Shown here in pieces: positions 27,796 through 36,345 of a DNA stretch of 43,922 bases (its first letter is position 1; every line of letters begins with the position of its first letter). Source of the stretch: a bacterium (GTDB lineage: Bacteria; Vulcanimicrobiota; Vulcanimicrobiia; Vulcanimicrobiales; Vulcanimicrobiaceae); the NCBI GenBank assembly GCA_028869385.1, contig JAGWSR010000140.1, forward strand, positions 1-43,922, read 5' to 3'. Position numbers and translations under genes: made by a program. The notes below the pieces were generated by a model. The model worked only from the letters and a program-made list of their open reading frames with translations, was not told the DNA's origin and searched no databases.

Positions 27796-28602
27796 GAAGC
27801 CGCGCACGCGGTGCCGTACCCACGCGCGATGGCGTTCGGCGACGCGCTCCCAGAGTGCGTCCGCGTCGTCGGGAGCGAGCGCGAAGCGCGCGCGCAGCAT
27901 CTCGGCGAGCTCGGCGGCCGACTGCGCGATCGTCTCGGTCACCTCGTGCGGCGTGAGCGTGGTGAGCACGGCTCCGCGCAGCGAGACGATGCCTTCGTCG
28001 GTGAAGCGATGGCAGACGAGGTTCTGCACGAAGGGCGACTCCGGATCGCGCTGCAGCCACGCGCTCTTGGCGGCGAACGCACCGATCGATCGCGGCGTTT
28101 CGGTGAAGTCGTAGGTATCGGCCGCGGTCGCATGATTGTGAAAGCGCCAGCCGCTTTCGATTCGCTCCAGGCGAAAGGTGAAGCGCCCGTCGCCCGCGCT
28201 CCCGGGCGCGAGCGCTAACGGCGTGAGGAAGCCGTTGCCGAAGCCGACGTCGGCGAGCATCGGACGCTCGAGCGCGACGAGCAGCGCGAGGTGGTTGAAG
28301 GCGTTCTCGGGCCGCTCGCGCGCGCCGACGCCCGCGGCGACGAAGGTGACCTCGAATCCGATCTCGCGCAGCGCCCACGCGAAGAGCGCGTTCATTTCAT
28401 AACACCAGCCGCCGCGTCCGCCCTCGACGATCTTCGCATAGGCGTCGGCGACGTCGAGCGTGACGCGCCGACCGAACTGGACGTCGAGATTCTCATAGGG
28501 GATCGCAAGGAGATGCGCGCGGTGGAGCTAGTGCAGCGTCGCGCGCGAGACGTCGAGCGGGCCGCCGTAGGCGATGCGCCGCAGGTAGCGATGCAGGTTC
28601 AA
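27793..28602 (-). pseudogene. nat: Arylamine N-acetyltransferase interrupted by an in-frame amber codon
   Basis: Read from TTG 28602, codons 1-24 give an N-terminus typical of NAT (NLHRYLRRIAYGGPLDV), codon 25 is TAG (28528-28530), and the same frame continues with LHRAHLLAIPYENLDV and RGGWCYEMN (catalytic Cys), FNHLALLV (His) and LADVGFG (Asp), to a total of 269 codons, the normal NAT length. The frame is never lost and the triad is intact, so only one nonsense codon spoils it. No ATG, GTG or TTG lies between the stop and the catalytic Cys; the first ATG (28395) is past it. NAT transfers acetyl from acetyl-CoA to aromatic amines. The TTGA overlap with the ridA stop supports this start. It could be a recent mutation or a sequence error. 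Confidence 0.85.
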
Positions 28603-28969
28603 CGGTCGATGTAGGCGTCCGCTTCGATCTCCACGTAGAGGTCGGGTGCGATCAAGCGACTCACCTCCACCATCGTCGTAACCGGCCGCACGTCCGCGAA
28701 CGCCTCCGCGTGCGCGCGCCCCACGAGTTCCCAATCGGCGATGTCGGTCACGAACAGACGCGTGCGCACCACGTCGTCGAGCGAAGCCCCGGCCTCTTCG
28801 AGCGCCTGTTCGATCTTCGCGATCGCGCCCTTCGCTTGCACGTAGGCATCGGGTCCGTCGCTCGTCGTTCCGGCGACGTGCACGTGGTTGCCCACGCGCA
28901 CGGCGCGCGAGTAGCCGACGCGCTCCTCCCAGATGCTGCCGCTTGCGATGTGGCGGCGATGCGCGGTCA

Positions 28970-28970
<1 letters not shown>
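28599..28970 (-). CDS. RidA/YjgF-family protein (Rid), 123 aa
   Basis: Small trimeric enzyme fold; the best-known members hydrolyse reactive enamine/imine intermediates from PLP enzymes. Visible features: GYSRAVRVGNHVHVAGTT near the N-terminus, the helix AIAKIEQALEEAGASLDDVVRTRLFVTD with the Arg before the conserved strand, and the C-terminal PVTTMVEVSRLIAPDLYVEIEADAY. The sequence looks closer to the broader YjgF subfamilies than to archetypal RidA, so deaminase activity is not certain. The GTG start overlaps the pntB stop by one base (TAGTG), and the stop overlaps the nat TTG. Confidence 0.88.
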
Positions 28971-30366
<1,396 letters not shown>

Positions 30367-30370
<4 letters not shown>

Positions 30371-30681
30371 TTGCCGCCCTCCTTACGCCGGAACATCTGC
30401 AGCATGCGTTCGGTGACCGCGAAACCGCCGAAGACGTTGATCGCGCCGAGCGTCACCGCGACGATCGCGAGCGCGGTGACGAACGCGTTCGAGCCGCCGC
30501 CCGCGAAGAACGCGGCGGTGACGACGATCGCGCCCGCGAGCACGATGCCGTGAATCGCGTTGGTCGCCGACATCAACGGCGTGTGCAGCGTCGTCGGAAC
30601 TTTCGAGATCACCTCGAAGCCCACGAAGACGGCGAGCACGAGCACCGTGAGCAATTCGATCAGGTGGTTGACGTCGGTCAC
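30367..30681 (-). CDS. pntA2: NAD(P) transhydrogenase subunit alpha part 2, 104 aa
   Basis: Small membrane subunit of the three-gene transhydrogenase: three helices (LIELLTVLVLAVFVGFEVI; AIHGIVLAGAIVVTAAFF; VTALAIVAVTLGAINVFGGFAVTERML), with the conserved TPLMSATNAIHGIV motif and the FGGFAVTERML end. GTG start at 30681 overlaps the pntA1 stop (GTGA); the longer open frame would read into pntA1 out of frame. The split-alpha arrangement is as in Rhodospirillum rubrum rather than E. coli. Confidence 0.95.
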
Positions 30682-31796
30682 TTGGCACCTCCGGTGAGCA
30701 CCGCGCCGTCGCGCACGACGCACGAACCGCGAACGATCTCGTCGTCGGGATCGAGCGCGAGCGCGCCGTCTTTGAGAAACGGCGAGAGCAGGGCGTGCAG
30801 GTTGCGCGAGTAGAGTTGGCTTGCGTTATAGGGCATCGTCGCGGGAAGGTTCGTCGTGCCGACGATCTGCACGCCGTTCTCCGAGATCACGATCTCGTCG
30901 GCGCGCGTGAGCGCGCAGTTTCCGCCCGCTTCGGCGGCGAGATCGACGATGACGGAGCCCGGCTTCATCGCGGCGACGGCCGCTTCGGTGATGAGGATCG
31001 GCGCGCGTCGCCCGGGCACGAGCGCGGTCGTGATCACGACGTCGTTCTTGCCGATCTGCTCGACCATCCACGCGCGCGGCTTCTCTTGTTCCTCGGCCGT
31101 GAGCTCGCGCGCGTAGCCGCCCGAGCCTTCGGCGCTGCCGCCGAGATCGAACTCGAGGAAGGTCGCGCCGAGCGATTGCACCTGCTCTTTGACCGCCGCG
31201 CGCACGTCGTAGCCGCTGACGACCGCGCCGAGGCGGCGTGCCGTCGCGATCGCCTGCAAGCCGGCGACGCCCGCGCCGAGCACGAGCGCGCGCGCGGGCG
31301 GAATCGTGCCCGCGGCGGTGGTGAGCATGGGGAAGAATTTCGGCAACGCCGTCGCGGCGAGCAGCACGGCCTTGTAGCCCGCGATGTTGCTCTGCGACGA
31401 GAGCGCGTCCATCGATTGCGCGCGCGTGATACGCGGAATCATCTCCATCGCGAGCGCGGTCACGCCGCTCTGCGCGAGCGTCTGCAGGTATGCGGCATCG
31501 CCGAGCGGGTTCAAAAAGCCCACGAGCACCGCGCCGCGGCGCATCGCGCCGAGCAGCTCCGGTGCGGGCTTCGCGACGCAGGCGAGCAGGTCGGCGTCGG
31601 CGACGAGCGCGGCGCCGCCGTCGGCGAGCGTTGCGCCGGCCTTTTCGTATTCGGCGTCTGGAAAGGATGCGGCGCTTCCGGCACCGCGTTGGACGCGGAC
31701 GTTCACGCCCGACTTCACGAGCTTCTGGACCGTCTCGGGAACGAGCGCCACGCGACGCTCGTTCGAGGCAGCCTCACGGGGTACGGCGACGATCAT
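30678..31796 (-). CDS. pntA1: NAD(P) transhydrogenase subunit alpha part 1, 372 aa
   Basis: Soluble NAD(H)-binding domain I, related to alanine dehydrogenase. Features: the N-terminal VPREAASNERRVALVPETVQKLVKSG, MEMIPRITRAQSMDALSSQSNIAGYKAV-type signature, the Rossmann GAGVAGLQAIATARRLGA with VVSGYDVR, and VIVDLAAEAGGNCALT. ATG 31796 has GAGGA upstream. It starts the pntA1-pntA2-pntB-ridA-nat series, each gene overlapping the next. Confidence 0.96.
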   Translation of the reverse strand: MIVAVPREAASNERRVALVPETVQKLVKSGVNVRVQRGAGSAASFPDAEYEKAGATLADGGAALVADADLLACVAKPAPELLGAMRRGAVLVGFLNPLGDAAYLQTLAQSGVTALAMEMIPRITRAQSMDALSSQSNIAGYKAVLLAATALPKFFPMLTTAAGTIPPARALVLGAGVAGLQAIATARRLGAVVSGYDVRAAVKEQVQSLGATFLEFDLGGSAEGSGGYARELTAEEQEKPRAWMVEQIGKNDVVITTALVPGRRAPILITEAAVAAMKPGSVIVDLAAEAGGNCALTRADEIVISENGVQIVGTTNLPATMPYNASQLYSRNLHALLSPFLKDGALALDPDDEIVRGSCVVRDGAVLTGGAK

Positions 31797-31827
31797 GCCT
31801 GGCGTTTCCTCGTGGGGGTTAGCAAAC

Positions 31828-31845
31828 CTCCGACTAACGTCGGAG
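31828..31845 (-). terminator. Hairpin over the stop codon of the small membrane-protein gene
   Basis: CTCCGAC (31828-31834) and GTCGGAG (31839-31845) form a 7-bp stem with a 4-base loop; on the minus strand it is followed by GTTTGCT. It contains the TAG of the upstream gene and precedes pntA1 by about 30 bases. A weak intrinsic terminator or attenuator is possible. Confidence 0.4.
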
Positions 31846-32226
31846 CATGAGCGAGAGCAGCGCGAAGAGTACCGCAAAGCCGACCGCACCACCGACGTGC
31901 GCGAGTTGCTCGGTGCGAAAGCGTCGTTCGAACGAGAACGCGATCGTGAAATCCGCGACCGAGAGCACGAAGCCGATGACGGCGAGCGCCGCGAGGGTGA
32001 GCGCGTCGTGCAGGTAGGTCGCGCCCGCGACGATCGCGCCGATGAGGATGTCGCGCACGCCGGTCGCGCGCACGAAGGCGAGCGCGGCGCGCTCGGTGAC
32101 CGGCACGCCGTAACTGCGCGCGAGGCGCTCGGGCGCGAGCAGGGCCAGCACGCCGATCGCGCCGAGTCCGATCGCGGCGAGCGTGCAGAGCAGAAACGTC
32201 GTGTCGGCGAGAGCCTGGCTCACCAT
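31834..32226 (-). CDS. Four-helix membrane protein (DUF4267-like), 130 aa
   Basis: Four hydrophobic segments (LLCTLAAIGLGAIGVLALLA; ILIGAIVAGATYL; LTLAALAVIGFVLSVADFTIAF; HVGGAVGFAVLFALLSLML) with the loop APERLARSYGVPVTERAALAFVRATGVRD after the first. The RSYGVP...FVRATGVRDILIG pattern is that of DUF4267 membrane proteins, of unknown function. It lies 37 bases upstream of pntA1 on the same strand, with a hairpin between. Confidence 0.72.
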   Translation of the reverse strand: MVSQALADTTFLLCTLAAIGLGAIGVLALLAPERLARSYGVPVTERAALAFVRATGVRDILIGAIVAGATYLHDALTLAALAVIGFVLSVADFTIAFSFERRFRTEQLAHVGGAVGFAVLFALLSLMLRR

Positions 32227-32283
32227 GCGCAGTTGTCCATCGCCCCATAGAACGCCCGGCGCGACGATCGCAGTTGCGCCGCG

Positions 32284-33132
32284 TCAGCCGATGGCGACGC
32301 GGTTTCGCAGCACGCCGATCTTCTCGATCTCGACCTCCATCACGTCGCCGTCGCGCAGAAACTCCGGGGGCGTGCGTGCGAAGCCCACGCCTTCGGGCGT
32401 GCCCGTCGCGATCACGTCGCCCGGTTCGAGCGTCATGCCGCGCGAGAGTTCGGCGATCAGGCGCGGGATGTGAAAGATCATGTTGCCCGTGCTGCTGTGT
32501 TGCTTCTGCACGCCGTTCAAACGAAAGCCGATGGCGAGCGCCTGCGGATCGCCGATCTCGTCGGCGGAGACGATCCACGGTCCGAGCGGCGCGGTGTCGT
32601 CGAGACTCTTGCCCTTGAACCATTGCACGTGGGCGCGCTGCACGTCGCGCGCGGTCACGTCGTTGAGCGCGGTGTAGCCGAAGATCACGTGCATCGCATC
32701 GGCCTCGCTCACGTTCTTGCAGCGCGCGCCGATCACGACGGCGAGTTCGGCTTCGAAGTCGTACTCCGGCGAGATCTCCGCTTGCAGGTGCAGCGTCGCA
32801 TCGGGTCCGGCGATCGCGCTCGGAGCTTTGGTGAAGAAGGTCGGCACGTCGGGCAGCTTCAGCTCGCGTCCGAGCGCGCGCGCTCCCTCCTTCGCATGTT
32901 CGAGGTAGTTGCGTCCGACGCAGAAGACGTTGCGCGACGGGCGCAGCGGCGCTTCGAGCGTGACGCTCGCGAGCGGCAGCAACTCGTCGGCGGCGTGCCA
33001 GGCGATGCGTTCGTGCGGCGCGAGCGCGATGTAGTCGAGGAGCGTCGGCGTCGCGATCGGGCGAACGGCGTCGCCTTCGACGACGCCCGGCTGCGTGCGC
33101 CCGTCGGCGCGGCGGAACGTTACGAAACGCAT
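32284..33132 (-). CDS. Fumarylacetoacetate hydrolase-family protein, 282 aa
   Basis: C-terminal FAH fold, used by hydrolases, decarboxylases and isomerases of aromatic and keto-acid breakdown. Metal ligands are visible: Glu127 and Glu129 in EYDFEAELAVVIG and Asp158 in TALNDVTARDVQ, plus the conserved WFKGKSLDDTAPLGPWIV and GDVIATGTPEGVGFARTPPEFL motifs. The N-terminal part (residues 1-60) is the usual short beta domain. Candidate activities include acylpyruvate hydrolase and 2-hydroxyhepta-diene-dioate isomerase; sequence alone does not decide. No aromatic pathway genes lie near. Confidence 0.92.
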   Translation of the reverse strand: MRFVTFRRADGRTQPGVVEGDAVRPIATPTLLDYIALAPHERIAWHAADELLPLASVTLEAPLRPSRNVFCVGRNYLEHAKEGARALGRELKLPDVPTFFTKAPSAIAGPDATLHLQAEISPEYDFEAELAVVIGARCKNVSEADAMHVIFGYTALNDVTARDVQRAHVQWFKGKSLDDTAPLGPWIVSADEIGDPQALAIGFRLNGVQKQHSSTGNMIFHIPRLIAELSRGMTLEPGDVIATGTPEGVGFARTPPEFLRDGDVMEVEIEKIGVLRNRVAIG

Positions 33133-33144
33133 GCCGCTAGTGTA

Positions 33145-33366
33145 TCACTCGCGCCGTCGGGTGAGATGCCAAAGTTCGCAGTAGCGACAACGATAGACGG
33201 AGAGCGCGTCGGCCATGCCGTTCATCAGCATCGTTGCGCGCGCGTGCGCTTCGCTCGGATAGCCGTCTTTCGACTCGCAGCTCCGCGCGCGATCCACCTT
33301 CTCGTCGAGGACGAATTCGCGCGGGAGCGGCGGGCGCGGCTTAGGGGTGCGGTGACGGCGACCCAA
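33145..33366 (-). CDS. Small zinc-ribbon-like protein, 73 aa
   Basis: Basic short protein with a C-terminal half-ribbon: YRCRYCELWHLTRR holds one CxxC pair followed by WHLT, a pattern shared by many small proteins of actinobacteria and phages in which Cys and His residues bind zinc. An earlier Cys (RARSCESKDGY) may be a third ligand, with the WH histidine as the fourth. The middle helix (SEAHARATMLMNGM) fits the same family. The only long start is TTG 33366, which overlaps the upstream gene by 26 bases; a later start is possible. Function unknown. Confidence 0.55.
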   Translation of the reverse strand: MGRRHRTPKPRPPLPREFVLDEKVDRARSCESKDGYPSEAHARATMLMNGMADALSVYRCRYCELWHLTRRRE

Positions 33367-33853
33367 CGATAACGTCGAGCGGAGGCAGGTTCTTGCCGCT
33401 CTGCGCCTGCTGGGCCGCGCGCGCTTCGCGCTCGGCCGTGTTCATCATGTCGGTGGCCGCGCCCGCGGAGTTGCCCCAGTTGCCGCCCGCCTTCACGAGC
33501 GCGATCGTGCGGCGCACCTTCTTCGTCTTGGGATCGTAGTCGTAGTTGACGCGGTAGAGTCCGACCTCGGCGCTACCGTCAGGGTGGCGAATCCACATCT
33601 GCAGCACGTTGCCGTAGGTCTGCGCGTTGAACGTGAGGTTCTTGCACGACTTGCCGGATTTCACGCGCACGACCTGACCCTTGGCGTTCACTTCCACGAG
33701 AAAATCGGTGTGCAGGCGCTGATTCGGCATCACCACCTTCGGGACGGGAACGGCGTGCTTGGGCGCGGGCGTCGCGGCGGTCGCGGGCAGGGCGATTGCC
33801 GCGGCGAGAATCATCACGAGCGCGAGAGCTCGCGCGGAAGGTCGTTTCGTCAT
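33341..33853 (-). CDS. Secreted protein of unknown function, 170 aa
   Basis: Signal peptide MTKRPSARALALVMILAAAIALPATA, then a Pro/Lys-rich linker. The core (about 45-130) is a beta-rich domain: HTDFLVEVNAKGQVVRVKSGKSC, LTFNAQTYGNVLQMWIRHPDG, GLYRVNYDYDPKTKKVRRTIAL, reminiscent of TonB C-terminal-like or energy-transducer strands but without certainty. It ends in an Ala/Gln-rich helix and a disordered tail. Start supported by TAAGGA just before ATG 33853. I do not recognise a named family. Confidence 0.65.
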   Translation of the reverse strand: MTKRPSARALALVMILAAAIALPATAATPAPKHAVPVPKVVMPNQRLHTDFLVEVNAKGQVVRVKSGKSCKNLTFNAQTYGNVLQMWIRHPDGSAEVGLYRVNYDYDPKTKKVRRTIALVKAGGNWGNSAGAATDMMNTAEREARAAQQAQSGKNLPPLDVIVGSPSPHP

Positions 33854-33989
33854 AGTCCTTACGTCTTATTGGTGCTGTACCGTGTTCTAGAGAACGGCAT
33901 CCGAACCACGAAGAGTTCCCGCTGGGAGCGCTCGCTCCCCTCGGTCCCTTGGACGGAAGCCTCCGGCGCCTCCGCGAAGCCTGCGCGTC
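33854..33989. other. 136-bp divergent spacer with no recognised element
   Basis: It lies between a secreted-protein gene (-) and the macroglobulin-like gene (+) and must hold two promoters, but I see no clear -35/-10 pair, dyad or small gene. Confidence 0.4.
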
Positions 33990-36344
33990 GTGCTCCAGCT
34001 TCGCTCCGTTCTCGCAGCGCTCGTTGTGCTGATTGTCGCAGCGGCCCCGGCCTCGGCCGCGCGCCCGATCGTCGATCTGCACAAGCTCGACGCGTACTTT
34101 GCCCTCTTCGCGAGCGATTCAAACGTGCCGTGGCAGAAGACGACGGTACGCCTGGACACCTACTCCAGCGCGCCGGTCGCATTCACCGTCTATCAGGTGG
34201 ATCCGGCCGACGTGGTGACCGCGGGGAGCAACGCCCGCGCGCGCGCGATCGATACGCGCGGCCGTCGTCCCGTGGCGCGCTTCAGCTATACGCCGCCGGG
34301 CGGGTATCAATTTCAATCCAACCGCGTCGAGATTCCGCTCGGACGGCGGGAGGGATTCTTCGTCGTCGAGGCACGCCGCGGCGCGGTCGGCGAGCAGGTG
34401 TGGATCAACCGCACGCGCGTCGGACTCGTCGCCAAGCAGTCGCCGGGCGAACTCGTGCTCTACGCCGCCGACCTCGGCAGCGGGCGCGCGCTCGCGCATA
34501 TGCGCGTGCAGTTCGTCGTCAACAGCCGCTTCGACACGCGCTTCACCGACGCGCACGGCATCGTGCGTTGGACGCACGCGCCGTGGCCCGTCTTCGCGCT
34601 CGCGCAGTGGGGCTCGAGCTACGCGTTCACGAGCTTGTTTCCGCAGGCGCCGTTGCCGGCGACGATCGTCGGCATTCGTACCGATTCGGCGGTCGTGCAC
34701 GCGGGCGACTCGCTCCGCGTGATCGGCTTCGCGCGCACCCGCAACGGCAGCGTGCTCGAGAGCGCGCGCGGCACCGCGACGATCACGATGCGGCTCGGCG
34801 GCGACGCGATCGCGCAGACGCAGGCGCCGCTCGACGCGGCCGGTGCGTTCTCCGCGACGCTGCCGATACCGGCGAACGCCGCCGCGGGAAGTTACGCGGT
34901 GCTCGCGGAGGTGGCGGGCGGCGTGGGCGGTGCGAGCGCACACGTCGATGCCGACGCAGGCGGTCTCTCCCTCGGCGTGAACGGCGCGTGCGACGGCGCG
35001 TGCGATCCGAACGCCGACGTTCCCGTGGAGATTCGTTCGTCGCGAGGCGGCACCGACGTGCACCTCACCGTCGTGCGTTCGCCGCACGTGTACGTCGGGT
35101 ACACGCCCGACTCGCAGCCGTGGGCCACGACGACGTGGCTCGACCGTCACGTCACGACCGATTCGCGCGGACGCGCGATCGTCGATATTCCGCACCCGAC
35201 CGACGGGCTCGCCTCGACCTACGGCGTGCGTGTCGAATCGGGCGGCGCGACCGCCGTCACCCGCGTCATCGTGCCGACCGCGCGCGTCGCGGTTCGCCTG
35301 AGGGTCGATCGCGACACGCAGACGCTCGGCACGCCGCTCGGTTTCGACGTGTTCGTCAACGACGTCGGCAGCGGTAAGCCGCTCGCCGGTGCGACGGTCA
35401 CGGCACAGTTGCAGCACGGCAGTTCGACGCAGCAGCAGACGCTCACGCTCGACGCCGACGGGCACGCGCGCGGAACGTTCTCCACGCCGCAACTCGGCAC
35501 GAATTTGGTGCTTGCGAGCGTGGTCTCCGGCGGCGCGACCGCGATGGACGCCACGCAAGTGAACGTGATTCCTCAGGCGACGCAAGATACGAGCAGCACG
35601 AGTTCCAACGTGCGCATCGCGCTCGACCGCGCGGTGTACGCCGCGGGCGAAGCGGTTCGCGTGAATGCCGCGCTCTCCGGCGCTCGCGGCGATGCGTTCG
35701 TGACGCTCGAAGGCGCGCAGAGCGTCGCGGCGGACGTGACGCCGACGCGCGACGGCCGCGCCGATGCGACGCTGCGCGTAGGAGATGCGCCGGGCGATCT
35801 GCGCGTCGGTGCGGCGTTCGTGCGCGACGGCGCGATCGAATGGACGAGCGTTCCGCTCGCGCTCGACGCGCCGGGACGCCCGCGCGTAGTGCCGCTCTCG
35901 CTCGCCGCATCGCGCCTCGAACCGGGCGCGCAGACGACCCTCACGCTGCAGGGCGTCAAAGGCGACGCGGGAACGGTCGTCGTGCGCATCAGCCGCGGCG
36001 CGCCGTCGGGCAGCGCGCTCTTCGACACGGCGCCGTCGCTGCTCGCGGTGGGATTGGCGGCGACGCAAGTGAGCGCACCGGCCGGCACGACGTGGCATCC
36101 CTGGGTGGATTCGACCGGCGAGCACGCGCAAGTGCTCGGCTTCGAGCGCCGCGGCGCGCCGCCGAAGAACCTCGCGATCGCCGATGCCGACACGCAGGCG
36201 GTCTCGTGGAGCGTCGCGCGCGACGACGGGGCGCCGATTCCCGTGCAGTTACCGACCGAGCGCGGACGGTATACGCTCTCGGTGCTCGAAATGACCGACG
36301 ACGGCCGCGTGATCGCGGCATCTTCCGATATAACGGTGCAATAA
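33990..36344 (+). CDS. Secreted macroglobulin-like (MG-domain) protein, 784 aa
   Basis: Signal peptide (about residues 1-23, ending ASA). The body is a chain of beta-sandwich domains resembling alpha-2-macroglobulin MG domains: the MG2-type sequence SAVVHAGDSLRVIGFARTRNG, and repeated LDRAVYAAGEAVRVNAAL-like and RVDRDTQTLGTPLGFDVFV strands, with a middle CDGACDPNADVPV pair of cysteines. Bacterial A2M proteins are usually twice as long and trap proteases through a CxEQ thioester; neither the thioester nor the terpenoid-cyclase-like domain is present. It may be a scaffold or adhesin-like envelope protein. The GTG at 33990 is the likely start. polA begins one base after its stop. Confidence 0.65.
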   Translation: MLQLRSVLAALVVLIVAAAPASAARPIVDLHKLDAYFALFASDSNVPWQKTTVRLDTYSSAPVAFTVYQVDPADVVTAGSNARARAIDTRGRRPVARFSYTPPGGYQFQSNRVEIPLGRREGFFVVEARRGAVGEQVWINRTRVGLVAKQSPGELVLYAADLGSGRALAHMRVQFVVNSRFDTRFTDAHGIVRWTHAPWPVFALAQWGSSYAFTSLFPQAPLPATIVGIRTDSAVVHAGDSLRVIGFARTRNGSVLESARGTATITMRLGGDAIAQTQAPLDAAGAFSATLPIPANAAAGSYAVLAEVAGGVGGASAHVDADAGGLSLGVNGACDGACDPNADVPVEIRSSRGGTDVHLTVVRSPHVYVGYTPDSQPWATTTWLDRHVTTDSRGRAIVDIPHPTDGLASTYGVRVESGGATAVTRVIVPTARVAVRLRVDRDTQTLGTPLGFDVFVNDVGSGKPLAGATVTAQLQHGSSTQQQTLTLDADGHARGTFSTPQLGTNLVLASVVSGGATAMDATQVNVIPQATQDTSSTSSNVRIALDRAVYAAGEAVRVNAALSGARGDAFVTLEGAQSVAADVTPTRDGRADATLRVGDAPGDLRVGAAFVRDGAIEWTSVPLALDAPGRPRVVPLSLAASRLEPGAQTTLTLQGVKGDAGTVVVRISRGAPSGSALFDTAPSLLAVGLAATQVSAPAGTTWHPWVDSTGEHAQVLGFERRGAPPKNLAIADADTQAVSWSVARDDGAPIPVQLPTERGRYTLSVLEMTDDGRVIAASSDITVQ

Positions 36345-36345
36345 C

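Noticed and set aside
28528-28530. Amber codon in nat read as pyrrolysine
   Set aside because: TAG is a normal stop for many genes in this window, and the position corresponds to an ordinary residue in NAT, far from the active site.
34119-36131. 670-codon antisense frame within the macroglobulin-like gene
   Set aside because: Arg-rich composition, no motif, full overlap with a gene that has a signal peptide and recognisable domains.
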